NCBI RefSeq assembly: GCF_011378855.1
Contig: NZ_WTLB01000028.1
Location: 1 to 54,431 of the forward strand
Direction of reading: 5' to 3'
From: Pseudoalteromonas sp. Z1A8
Lineage (GTDB): Bacteria > Pseudomonadota > Gammaproteobacteria > Enterobacterales > Alteromonadaceae
Length of the DNA: 54,431 bases
Positions 35,888 to 42,882 of this stretch are shown here, piece by piece. A model generated the notes under the pieces. It was not told the DNA's origin. It made no database searches and saw nothing but the letters and a program-made list of their open reading frames with translations. Made by a program: the position numbers and the translations under genes. Position 1 is the stretch's first letter. The number at the start of each line of letters is the position of its first letter.

Positions 35888-35921
35888 CATGGTGTTTAAC
35901 TAAAGAGGATAAAACACCATG
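35888..35921 (+). promoter_or_regulatory. Dyad enclosing the ribosome-binding site and start codon of alpA
   Basis: CATGGTGTTT (35888-35897) and AAACACCATG (35912-35921) are a perfect 10-bp inverted repeat. The 14-base loop carries AGAGGAT, the probable ribosome-binding site, and the start codon (35919-35921) is the end of the stem. It could hold translation low as an RNA hairpin, or be an operator for AlpA or another repressor. Confidence 0.6.
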
Positions 35922-36110
35922 TTAAATCAGTTCAATTCAGACAATATGCGCTTGAAAGAAAGCGCCAACTACTTAAATATTTCACTAGCTACATTGTGGC
36001 GTCTTGGTGAAAGTGACCCTACATTTCCACCCAAAATACGCTTATCTAGCCGCTGCTGTCTCTATAGAAAGTCAGACCTTGATGCTTGGCTAACAAGTAA
36101 GGAGTCTTAA
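35919..36110 (+). CDS. AlpA-family excisionase/transcriptional regulator
   Basis: A 63-aa winged-helix MerR/AlpA-type DNA-binding protein: RLKESANYLNISLATLWRLGE is the helix-turn-helix, followed by FPPKIRLSSRCCLYRKSDLDAWL, the AlpA signature. AlpA proteins activate or accompany excision in P4-like elements and many islands. An alternative start at 35946 has no ribosome-binding site. The 160-aa gene starts 2 bp after the stop. Confidence 0.88.
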   Translation: MLNQFNSDNMRLKESANYLNISLATLWRLGESDPTFPPKIRLSSRCCLYRKSDLDAWLTSKES

Positions 36111-36112
36111 TT

Positions 36113-36595
36113 ATGGATAACTTACACTTTCCACTAACAGAGATATTAAAAGCCGCGCCATTAGGAGCAATACCAAAACAACACCATGCTGCTTATAAGC
36201 TTCTTAAAGCACTAGCGAATGTTTACCCACACAATAGAGATGAATTGGCTATAAACACTGGATTAGGAGAGACCTTGCGTTCAGCCTTACAGCGGCTTCG
36301 GGGTGAAAGTGGCGGTTACTGGTTAATTCACTCAAGAAAAATAGAGGGTTCAAATAAAACATTACTGCAATTAGACCCAAGACATTTAACTGGCGATAAA
36401 GAGCAAGATAGAGCAGCAAGGCGTGAAAGACGAAAGGAGTTAGGTATCGAGTCTTATAAGCAAGCTGTTCAAGGCCGCAAGCGTGAACCTAAAGCTTTTA
36501 CCGAAATGACAGTGGCCAATAAAGAGTATTTTAAATCTTTAGGAGGTGCTGCCAATGACTCTATCTTTGAAAAAGAAAAGCCGAATAAGGGTTAA
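36113..36595 (+). CDS. Unknown satellite protein, possible DNA-binding
   Basis: A 160-aa protein. The first half (HAAYKLLKALANVYPHNRDELAINTG...LRSALQRLRGE) looks like a winged helix, comparable to domains in phage proteins that condition transcription or replication. The second half is strongly basic (AARRERRKELG, GRKREPK). It is probably nucleic-acid-binding; I do not recognise a family. It follows alpA by 2 bp. Confidence 0.7.
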   Translation: MDNLHFPLTEILKAAPLGAIPKQHHAAYKLLKALANVYPHNRDELAINTGLGETLRSALQRLRGESGGYWLIHSRKIEGSNKTLLQLDPRHLTGDKEQDRAARRERRKELGIESYKQAVQGRKREPKAFTEMTVANKEYFKSLGGAANDSIFEKEKPNKG

Positions 36596-36632
36596 CTCAA
36601 TCGGCTTAAATACATTTTGATATATAACCAAA

Positions 36633-36668
36633 GGCTGGTGGTTTAGTTTGCAGACGGAACCACCAGCC
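36633..36668. promoter_or_regulatory. Perfect 11-bp dyad before the primase gene
   Basis: GGCTGGTGGTT (36633-36643) and AACCACCAGCC (36658-36668) flank a 14-base loop, 21 bp before the primase ATG. No T-tract follows, so an operator or RNA control element is more likely than a terminator. Stem and loop lengths are close to those of the dyad at alpA, but the sequence differs. Confidence 0.55.
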
Positions 36669-36689
36669 CAAACAAGAGTATAAATTATT

Positions 36690-37715
36690 ATGAATTTTTT
36701 ATCAGCTAAAAGTATAAAAGTTACTCAGTGTTTTAACTATATTAACTGGCATGAGTTAACACTTAAAGTCTCATTACCAAGCGATTTAGGCACACTAACG
36801 CACACGCAGGCAAAGGCTAAAAGCTCAATCATTGCTGCCAATGACGCGCCCAACAAGCAAAAGGAAACAGTTTTAAAGCACGATAATTTTACACTGTTAC
36901 GCCTTGACCTAGACGACACCAAGCTGGATATTGATTCCATTGCCGACACGCTTGAGGGGATGGGTATTGAGTCGTATATCATACACTCGACAGCAAGCCA
37001 CCAGCAGGACGGCAAAGGCAACCGCTACAGGGTTTACATACAAATAGCCGAATCCATCACTTATAAGGTTTGGGCGCTGGTGGAGAGCTATTTAAGCTAT
37101 ATATTTATGGCGGACGACTGTGCTACACGACCTCAGCAAATAATGTATTTACCTGTGCGCTTTGCTGGTGATTGCTACGAGTATAAAATAGGGAAAGGCG
37201 AACCGCTGAACGTGGCAGACTCGCAAATTCTAGTAAATGCGGAGAGGTACGCACAAGAGCAAACCAAGCAACAAGAACAGGCTATTAAATCCGTACCTAT
37301 TAAGCCAGCGTTTAAGCAAAACCTAGTCGGGAAACAAATATCTATTATTAACTTGGTTAATAGTGGCTATACGTGGGAAAGCTTGCTTAGTCATTATGGG
37401 TATAAACAACAAGGTAAAGCGTATTTACCACCCGAAGCAACCAGCAAAACCGCAGGCGCTTATATCTTAACAAGTCATACCGATGGCAAAGAGCGTTATT
37501 ATTCACACCATGAAAGCGACCCATGCGCCACAGGGCAATGCCTAGATATGTTCGACTTTATTGTTATTCGTGAATATGGCGGAAACTATAAACGCGCATT
37601 ACATGACATTGCGAAAACTCAGTTTAAGCAAATACATAAACATAACCAGCAAGAATATTTTACTCACTTGCACAATGAGAGCGTAAACGCATTTTTTGCA
37701 GGGGGTGAAGTATGA
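36690..37715 (+). CDS. Primase-polymerase-like replication protein
   Basis: A 341-aa protein. LRLDLDDT (DLDD at 73-76) and YIIHSTASH (99-104) followed by NRYRVYIQIAE resemble the D-x-D and S/T-x-H motifs and following strand of archaeo-eukaryotic-type primases found in phage and satellite replication modules. The second half (about 225-330) resembles the linker region of primase-helicase fusions. It overlaps the VapE-like helicase gene by 4 bp, so the pair probably works as a split primase-helicase. Assignment is from motifs only. Confidence 0.68.
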   Translation: MNFLSAKSIKVTQCFNYINWHELTLKVSLPSDLGTLTHTQAKAKSSIIAANDAPNKQKETVLKHDNFTLLRLDLDDTKLDIDSIADTLEGMGIESYIIHSTASHQQDGKGNRYRVYIQIAESITYKVWALVESYLSYIFMADDCATRPQQIMYLPVRFAGDCYEYKIGKGEPLNVADSQILVNAERYAQEQTKQQEQAIKSVPIKPAFKQNLVGKQISIINLVNSGYTWESLLSHYGYKQQGKAYLPPEATSKTAGAYILTSHTDGKERYYSHHESDPCATGQCLDMFDFIVIREYGGNYKRALHDIAKTQFKQIHKHNQQEYFTHLHNESVNAFFAGGEV

Positions 37716-39079
37716 GCTTGCCAGCAGTTAATAACATACCTGTAGAGGTTGAAAAGACAGCCGAAAAAACGCCTATGTTAAGCCCTAAATTCCCAGATAT
37801 AAAAGTAACTGAGGACGGCAAAGGGCGCACATTAAACACAGCCGACAACCTAAAAGAGCTGGGCAAGTTTTACGGGATAGAGTTTGGCTTTAATAAGATG
37901 ACGTTTGAACCTGAGTTATTAAAAGGAACTAAATCATTAAATAACAGCTTTGAAGAAGTTAGAAGCCATTTAATAAGCGCAGCAAGTCGGCACAGTTTGC
38001 CAAAGTCGGCAATTGATGATCACTTAATCGCAATCAGTCACGGCAACAAATTTCACCCTGTTAAGTTTTACTTAGATAAGGGCGAGTGGGACGGCATAGA
38101 GCGCGTTAACAAGGTTGTCGCGTGTTTAAATGCTAAAGATGAACAACTAGCCGATTCTATAATTAAGCACTGGCTGGTGGCATGTATTGCCTGTATTTAT
38201 GAGGACACATTCAAAAGTAAACTAGTGCCTGTTTTACAAGGAGGTCAATCATTCAGAAAAACCGCCTTTGTTGAACGCTTTGCTAGTGTAATGCCACATT
38301 CTTTTTTAGAGGGCGCAGAGCTAAACCCTGATAATAAAGATAGTATTTTATCTAACATACGCTCGTGGATTGTTGAGCTTGGCGAACTTGAACGCACAAG
38401 TAAAAATTCACAGGGCAGCTTAAAGGCATTTATTACAAAGTCTATTGATACAGTACGCCCACCATACGCCAGAAGCGATATAAAGAAACCGCGCCAAACG
38501 TGTTTTATTGCAACAGTAAACGACCGCGACTTTTTAAAAGATGATACTGGCTCAACTCGCTTTGCAGTGCTTGAACTGAAAAAGGCGATTGATATGGACA
38601 CCTTAAACAGTTTACTAGGTTGGACGTTTGACGGTACAGGTGCGATAAAACAAACCGACCCCGAACAATTACACCAGTTTTGGCTTGAGGTAAAAAAGCT
38701 GTACTTAGACGGTTACGGGTGGGCGCTTAGTGATGAAACACAAGAAAAGGCACTATCTGTTAATGATAACTTTCAAGATAAGGGTTTTGCTTATAATCAC
38801 ATAGTTGATAATTATATCGCGCCAGAAAGTAAAATTGATTTACCCCAGCAAATAGAGCACCCAACGTGTATAGATGGCTGGTTTACCGCTGGCGAGTTAA
38901 TAGCAGAAGATAGAAAGTTACAATCGAACCATAGCGGTATGGTCGGCAAAGCCTTAAACCGTTTAGCTAAAGAGGGATTGATTACTGCTAAAAAAGGCAG
39001 GGCAAACAGGAGAGTGTATAAAATAGCTTTTAACGTGACACCTGCCGCAAACGATGACGGTTTAGAAGATTATTTTTAG
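37712..39079 (+). CDS. VapE-family superfamily 3-like helicase
   Basis: A 455-aa virulence-associated E-type protein. HPVKFYLDKGEWDGIER (115-131) and the P-loop region VLQGGQSFRKTAF (174-186) are characteristic; the Walker B-like WIVELGELE is at 219-227, then RSDIKKPRQTCFIATVN and GSTRFAVLEL. The usual GK(S/T) of the P-loop reads RKT here. A C-terminal winged-helix-like segment (about 385-440) could bind origin DNA. VapE proteins drive satellite replication, typically by unwinding an adjacent origin, and the iteron array lies immediately downstream. Confidence 0.85.
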   Translation: MSLPAVNNIPVEVEKTAEKTPMLSPKFPDIKVTEDGKGRTLNTADNLKELGKFYGIEFGFNKMTFEPELLKGTKSLNNSFEEVRSHLISAASRHSLPKSAIDDHLIAISHGNKFHPVKFYLDKGEWDGIERVNKVVACLNAKDEQLADSIIKHWLVACIACIYEDTFKSKLVPVLQGGQSFRKTAFVERFASVMPHSFLEGAELNPDNKDSILSNIRSWIVELGELERTSKNSQGSLKAFITKSIDTVRPPYARSDIKKPRQTCFIATVNDRDFLKDDTGSTRFAVLELKKAIDMDTLNSLLGWTFDGTGAIKQTDPEQLHQFWLEVKKLYLDGYGWALSDETQEKALSVNDNFQDKGFAYNHIVDNYIAPESKIDLPQQIEHPTCIDGWFTAGELIAEDRKLQSNHSGMVGKALNRLAKEGLITAKKGRANRRVYKIAFNVTPAANDDGLEDYF

Positions 39080-39102
39080 CCGCTTCTTTTGTTTAAATGG
39101 TT

Positions 39103-39394
39103 ATGGTTAAGTAATGGTTAGGTAGATTTTATTTTACCTAACCACCCCGAAGCCCTTTATAAATAAGGGTTTCACGCGTTTTTGGTTAGGTGGTTAAGTA
39201 AAAACACTAACTTTAAATTTTTATAGGATAAATATTCATAGGGTTATAGCTATCACAACAGCAGCGGCTAAATCCCTAAAGGTGGGCGAAGTCACTTAAC
39301 CACCTAACCATTTTTAGCTAAAAGCCACGCCAGTAAGGCCCTGTAGGCTGGTTAAGTAGATTTTAACTTACTTAACCATACCTAACCACTTAAC
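39103..39394. repeat. Iteron array, candidate replication origin of the satellite
   Basis: About ten copies of GGTTA(A/G)GT in both orientations: 39105, 39116, 39184 and 39192 forward; 39135, 39294 and 39302 reverse; 39350 forward; 39369, 39379 and a partial at 39388 reverse. A double iteron (39184-39199) and its exact inverse (39294-39309) flank about 94 bp, including a very AT-rich stretch (39200-39250). This is the layout of satellite origins recognised by their own helicase. The 417-bp region has no gene. Confidence 0.78.
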
Positions 39395-39452
39395 TATAAT
39401 AAAGAACAGGCTATTTTGAATTAGCCATAAAGTAATCAAAATAGCTAAAAAA

Positions 39453-39461
39453 TGGTATAAT
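39453..39461 (+). promoter_or_regulatory. Extended -10 promoter of terS
   Basis: TGGTATAAT is a perfect extended -10 element 35 bp before the terS ATG. No good -35 is seen, as is usual for extended -10 promoters. Confidence 0.6.
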
Positions 39462-39496
39462 TTAACAATATTGTTTACACAAGCAGTGGCTAGGCT

Positions 39497-39919
39497 ATGA
39501 CGGCAAATACCAACGAATTAACACTTAAACAAAGTGCTTTTATAAAAGCGTATCTTTTGAACGGTGGTAACGCTACACAGGCAGCCATTACAGCTGGTTA
39601 TAGTGCAAAGACGGCATATTCTATCGGTCAAGAAAACCTGAGCAAACCTGTAATTCAAAAGCATATAAAAGCCCACCAGCAGCAAGCGCATAATGATTTT
39701 ATATGGTCTAAAACTAAAAAGCTTGAAGCCTTACAGTCCATCATAGATGCGGCTATGACTGAGCATCAAGATAAAGGTATCTTAAACGCTCAAGCAGCTA
39801 TTGCAGCTATTAAAGTCCACAATGAGATGCAAGGTGATAACGCACCGATTGAGACTAACAACACATTAAAAGTGTCTAGCTCACTGGCTGAACGCTTAAC
39901 GGGCGGGTCAAAGCGTTAA
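39497..39919 (+). CDS. Phage terminase small subunit-like protein
   Basis: A 140-aa protein whose N-terminal part (LTLKQSAFIKAYLLNGGNATQAA, then AGYSAKTAYSIGQENLSKPVI) is the helix-turn-helix signature of small terminases. Residues 60-115 form the oligomerisation helices. TerS recognises pac sites and loads DNA on the large terminase. No large terminase is encoded here, so the likely job is to redirect a helper phage's packaging motor to satellite DNA, as in phage-inducible chromosomal islands. Confidence 0.82.
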   Translation: MTANTNELTLKQSAFIKAYLLNGGNATQAAITAGYSAKTAYSIGQENLSKPVIQKHIKAHQQQAHNDFIWSKTKKLEALQSIIDAAMTEHQDKGILNAQAAIAAIKVHNEMQGDNAPIETNNTLKVSSSLAERLTGGSKR

Positions 39920-40009
39920 ACATTGTCAAAACTTGATATATGAAATCCTAAATAATCCTAGTAGAACTTAGCAAAACCCAACACACCAAAAAATAACCGA
40001 GGTGAAAAC

Positions 40010-40279
40010 ATGGCAACAGGTAAAAAGACAGGTGGGCGTAAAGCTGGCACACCCAATAAGCTAACGTTTGAGACTCGACAGTTATTAGTTAATGCCTTGG
40101 CTGATGAGTTTGAACAATTGCCCAAACTACTCAAAGAATTAAACCCAGCGGAGCGTATAGACGCAATTTGTAAGCTGTCTAAGTTTGCACTGCCAGCAGT
40201 CGCGCCAGTATCAATAGTTAAAGTTGAGCGAACAGAAAGCCCCACCAGCAATGATATGTTTGCCGTTGATCTAAACTAG
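40010..40279 (+). CDS. Small phage-type protein (DUF5681-like)
   Basis: An 89-aa protein beginning with GGRKAGTPNKLTFETRQLL, an N-terminal signature common in small phage proteins encoded near packaging genes. The basic start may contact nucleic acid. A ribosome-binding site (GAGGTG) precedes the ATG. It follows terS by 90 bp on the same strand. Function unknown. Confidence 0.7.
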   Translation: MATGKKTGGRKAGTPNKLTFETRQLLVNALADEFEQLPKLLKELNPAERIDAICKLSKFALPAVAPVSIVKVERTESPTSNDMFAVDLN

Positions 40280-40352
40280 ACAAAACTAGATAGGGTTTTC
40301 TGACTCTTAAAAAAGAAGTTGTAAAGCTGTTATCTACTGCTTTATTGATAAT

Positions 40353-41084
40353 TTATCGCAGCCATTCTAAATTATTATCATCTTGTACTGTAAATGTGAT
40401 TTCAGAGTTTGTTGCTTCCAAAATACTAATATTTAAGCTTTTAAAGCTAATTTCTTTAGATTCATTTAAGTTGTACGTCAAACTCTGTCTAAAAGAATCT
40501 CTAGACATATCGTTTATATATTCTCTATAGAGCAAATTAATAGTTTGCCCTGATTTGCCCGTGTAAATGAGTTCAAACATAAACTGATCAGATTTATCTC
40601 CCTCTAGGAAAAAATGTTTTTCAAAGATTTTTTTATCATTGCTTTTAGGTGTTATTGGATAGCGTTTCATTGAGCCTTTCCGGTCAATTCTCATTACAGG
40701 GTTCTCAGGCACTGTTCCATCATCAAATGCAATTATACCGATTGCTCTGTGATAAAAGTTTTTGGCGGTTAAAATATAATCCCCGTTTTTCCCATCAAGT
40801 TTATAAGTCGGTGTAAATATATATTCTGCTCCTTGCTGGTCATTAGCTAATGTTTGACCGTTCCAAATTTCAGTTTTTAATGAAACAGGTTTAAACCAAA
40901 CATATTCCTTGTAAGTCCTAGCTAAAACCATTGGGCTACCTGTAGTGACTGTGTACTTAGTATCGAGGTTATATGACTTATAGATTTGTAAATCTGTTTT
41001 CATTTCCCGCGCAGATTCCCATGGAGGTTGAAAAGAGCTACAGCCAGCAATGAACAAAATAAGCATTAGAGGTATTAGTTTCAT
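40353..41084 (-). CDS. Satellite-borne lipoprotein (candidate cargo gene)
   Basis: A 243-aa protein with a clear lipoprotein signal and lipobox FIAGC at about 11-15; the mature part is predicted beta-rich. A good ribosome-binding site (AAAGGA) precedes the ATG on the minus strand. It is the only gene of the element transcribed against the others and lies at the end next to the tRNA, the usual place for cargo. An envelope lipoprotein carried by a satellite could block phage entry or alter the surface, but nothing in the sequence proves that. Confidence 0.72.
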   Translation of the reverse strand: MKLIPLMLILFIAGCSSFQPPWESAREMKTDLQIYKSYNLDTKYTVTTGSPMVLARTYKEYVWFKPVSLKTEIWNGQTLANDQQGAEYIFTPTYKLDGKNGDYILTAKNFYHRAIGIIAFDDGTVPENPVMRIDRKGSMKRYPITPKSNDKKIFEKHFFLEGDKSDQFMFELIYTGKSGQTINLLYREYINDMSRDSFRQSLTYNLNESKEISFKSLNISILEATNSEITFTVQDDNNLEWLR

Positions 41085-41262
41085 ATTAAATTCCTTTTAA
41101 AATAAATTTTGGATCATACTAGCAGGTTTTAGGTTTGTTAAAAAAGCTTAGGCTATTAAGTTAGTAAGAAAAAGTATAAACATGAGAATTATATATATGT
41201 GGGTATTAAGGAGATAAAGAAGCTTTTAATGAGAAATAAGTAATACAATAATTAATCATACT

Positions 41263-41283
41263 GGCTAGTTATTGGCTAGTTTT
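41263..41283. repeat. Right integrase arm-type sites
   Basis: 21 bp identical to 33539-33559: two TGGCTAGTT units in direct orientation. They lie 71 bp from the right attachment core, with the left pair 103 bp from the left core. Direct repeats placed like this inside both ends match arm-type binding sites. Confidence 0.7.
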
Positions 41284-41353
41284 AAAAAAAGATAAAGTTG
41301 AATCGAATGTTGAGTTATTGTTTTTGGTGTTAACTTGTTGATTTTAAATAATT

Positions 41354-41407
41354 AATTGGTCGGTATGGAGAGATTCGAACTCTCGACCCCTGCCACCCCA
41401 TGACAGT
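41354..41407 (-). repeat. Right attachment site within intact tRNA-Pro
   Basis: 54 bp identical to 33383-33436. It supplies the 3' half of the functional tRNA-Pro gene, so the element restores its target on integration. Confidence 0.93.
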
Positions 41408-41433
41408 GCGCTACCAAGCTGCGCCACATACCG
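41357..41433 (-). tRNA. tRNA-Pro (anticodon GGG)
   Basis: A complete 77-nt cloverleaf on the minus strand: acceptor CGGTATG/CATACCG, D arm with AGCTTGGTA, anticodon stem CTGTC/GGCAG with loop ATGGGGT (anticodon GGG), T arm GAGAG-TTCGAAT-CTCTC, and encoded CCA. It is the integration target of the satellite; its 3' half comes from the element. Confidence 0.95.
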
Positions 41434-41544
41434 ACGTTGTATGCAATAGTACGTGTATTTTTTTAAAAATCAATAAGCGATTGTTTGTTTGGATGTTTAT
41501 TACGCAAGAGGCATAAAATAGCACTCTTGCGCTGTATTAATTGG

Positions 41545-42168
41545 CTAGTCTTTATTTAACCACTTTTTGATCGAGTCATACATCTCATCTCGTATTAATG
41601 GCTGGGCTTTTTTGTTAGGGTGTAAACTATCGTTTTGCATTAGATCAGATTGGCTGGCAATATCTAGCATAAAAAAGTTCATTAAATGCGCATTTGTTTC
41701 TTCGCTAACGTCTGTAAAAGTGTCTGTAAACATTTTGCTATAACGCGGACCGTAATTAGGGGGAATGTAAATCTCCATTAAGGCGGTCATTGCATTAGCT
41801 GCTTGGCTTTTTTGAATAAGAGACGTTAAGTTAGCTTGCATTTTTTTAACTGGGAAACCACGTAAACCGTCATTAGCACCTAGCTCAATAAGTACATGAG
41901 TGGGTTCATATTGCTCAAGCAATGCATCTAAACGACGTAGGGCGCCTCCAGATGTTTCGCCACTAATACTGGCGTTGATAAGTTCTATGTCGGTTTGTTC
42001 GTCATCGTATTTATCTTGTAACAATTTTACCCAGCCTTCTTCTTGTTGAAGTCCGTAGGCTGCACTTAAACTGTCACCGAGTATTAAAATCGTGTTGTCG
42101 GCTGCTGCGCTCAGCGGTTTGGTAACTAAAAATAAAATGAATACTAAACGTAGGATTGAATGAGTCAT
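41545..42168 (-). CDS. tesA: Acyl-CoA thioesterase I / lysophospholipase (GDSL arylesterase)
   Basis: A 207-aa periplasmic SGNH hydrolase. A signal peptide (about 1-22, ending SAAA) is followed by block I GDSLSAAYG with the nucleophilic Ser, block II SISGETSGGA, block III GANDGLRG, and the catalytic Asp/His in NDSLHPN. It hydrolyses acyl-thioesters and lysophospholipids. The start codon is back-to-back with that of the ABC transporter gene, the same divergent arrangement as tesA/ybbA in E. coli. Confidence 0.93.
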   Translation of the reverse strand: MTHSILRLVFILFLVTKPLSAAADNTILILGDSLSAAYGLQQEEGWVKLLQDKYDDEQTDIELINASISGETSGGALRRLDALLEQYEPTHVLIELGANDGLRGFPVKKMQANLTSLIQKSQAANAMTALMEIYIPPNYGPRYSKMFTDTFTDVSEETNAHLMNFFMLDIASQSDLMQNDSLHPNKKAQPLIRDEMYDSIKKWLNKD

Positions 42169-42882
42169 ATGTCAGCGCTTTCTCAATTAAATATAATTCA
42201 GGTTAATGGTTTGTCTAAAGTAGTCTCTACCTTTGAAGGTGAGCTGCCCATCCTCAGCGACATCAGCTTTAATGTCAAGCATGGCGAGTCTGTTGCTATT
42301 GTTGGCACGTCGGGCTCTGGTAAATCAACGTTACTCAGTTTATTAGCAGGGCTGGATACAGCAAGCAGCGGCGAAATATTTTTAGATGGCGAGCCATTAC
42401 ACAATTTAGATGAAGAAGAACGTGCTGCACTACGCGCTGCTAAAATTGGATTTGTGTTTCAGTCATTTATGTTAGTACAAAGCTTAACGGCACTTGAAAA
42501 CGTTATGTTACCTGCAGAGCTTGCTGGCGAAAGTGATGCGAAAGAGCAAGCAATCGCCTTGCTTGAAAAAGTAGGTTTGAGCCATCGAATTGATCATTAC
42601 CCGTCGCAACTCTCTGGCGGTGAGCAACAACGTGTTGCTATTGCGCGAGCGTTTATTGGTACACCTAAAATACTGTTTGCTGATGAGCCTTCGGCTAACT
42701 TAGACAGCAAAAACGGTAAAATGATTGAATCCTTATTATTTGATTTAAACACGCAACATGGCACTACGCTTATTTTAGTGACTCACGATGAAGGGCTTGC
42801 GCAAAAATGTGAGCATATTATTCAAATAGAAGCGGGTTTACTGGTAAAAAGCGAAGTAGAGGACGTTGCCGATGTGGGTTAA
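42160..42882 (+). CDS. ybbA: ABC transporter ATP-binding protein (YbbA-like)
   Basis: A 240-aa ATPase of the LolD/MacB type. Walker A GTSGSGKST (about 47-55), Q-loop FVFQSFML, signature LSGGEQQRVA (about 148-157) and Walker B ILFADEPSANLD (about 168-179) are intact. It pairs with the permease downstream, whose gene overlaps it by 17 bp. The chosen ATG overlaps tesA by 9 bp and has AGGA four bases upstream; ATG 42169 would abut tesA exactly. Confidence 0.92.
   Translation: MSHMSALSQLNIIQVNGLSKVVSTFEGELPILSDISFNVKHGESVAIVGTSGSGKSTLLSLLAGLDTASSGEIFLDGEPLHNLDEEERAALRAAKIGFVFQSFMLVQSLTALENVMLPAELAGESDAKEQAIALLEKVGLSHRIDHYPSQLSGGEQQRVAIARAFIGTPKILFADEPSANLDSKNGKMIESLLFDLNTQHGTTLILVTHDEGLAQKCEHIIQIEAGLLVKSEVEDVADVG

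Larger units (their letters stand above)
33383..41407. mobile_element. Integrated phage satellite-like element in tRNA-Pro(GGG)
   Basis: Bounded by 54-bp identical direct repeats (33383-33436 and 41354-41407) that correspond to the 3' part of a tRNA-Pro gene; one repeat length plus interior is 7,971 bp. Contents: tyrosine integrase, 286-aa unknown, AlpA-like regulator, 160-aa unknown, primase-like protein, VapE-like helicase, iteron array, TerS-like protein, small phage-type protein, and a reverse-strand lipoprotein. There are no capsid, tail, large terminase, holin or lysin genes. Integrase + AlpA + primase/VapE + TerS fits phage satellites of the PICI or P4 type. A decayed prophage is less likely because the genes are intact and the ends precise. 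Confidence 0.85.

Noticed and set aside
39103..39394. CRISPR array
   Set aside because: Repeats are only 8-9 bp, occur in both orientations and are irregularly spaced; no cas genes are nearby.
33383..41407. Complete or recently decayed prophage
   Set aside because: No capsid, portal, tail, lysis or large terminase remnants are present, while all genes are intact and the ends are exact.
41539..41552. Third integrase arm site (TTGGCTAGT) beyond the right attachment site
   Set aside because: It is a single partial match outside the element, at the tesA stop codon, and could be chance.
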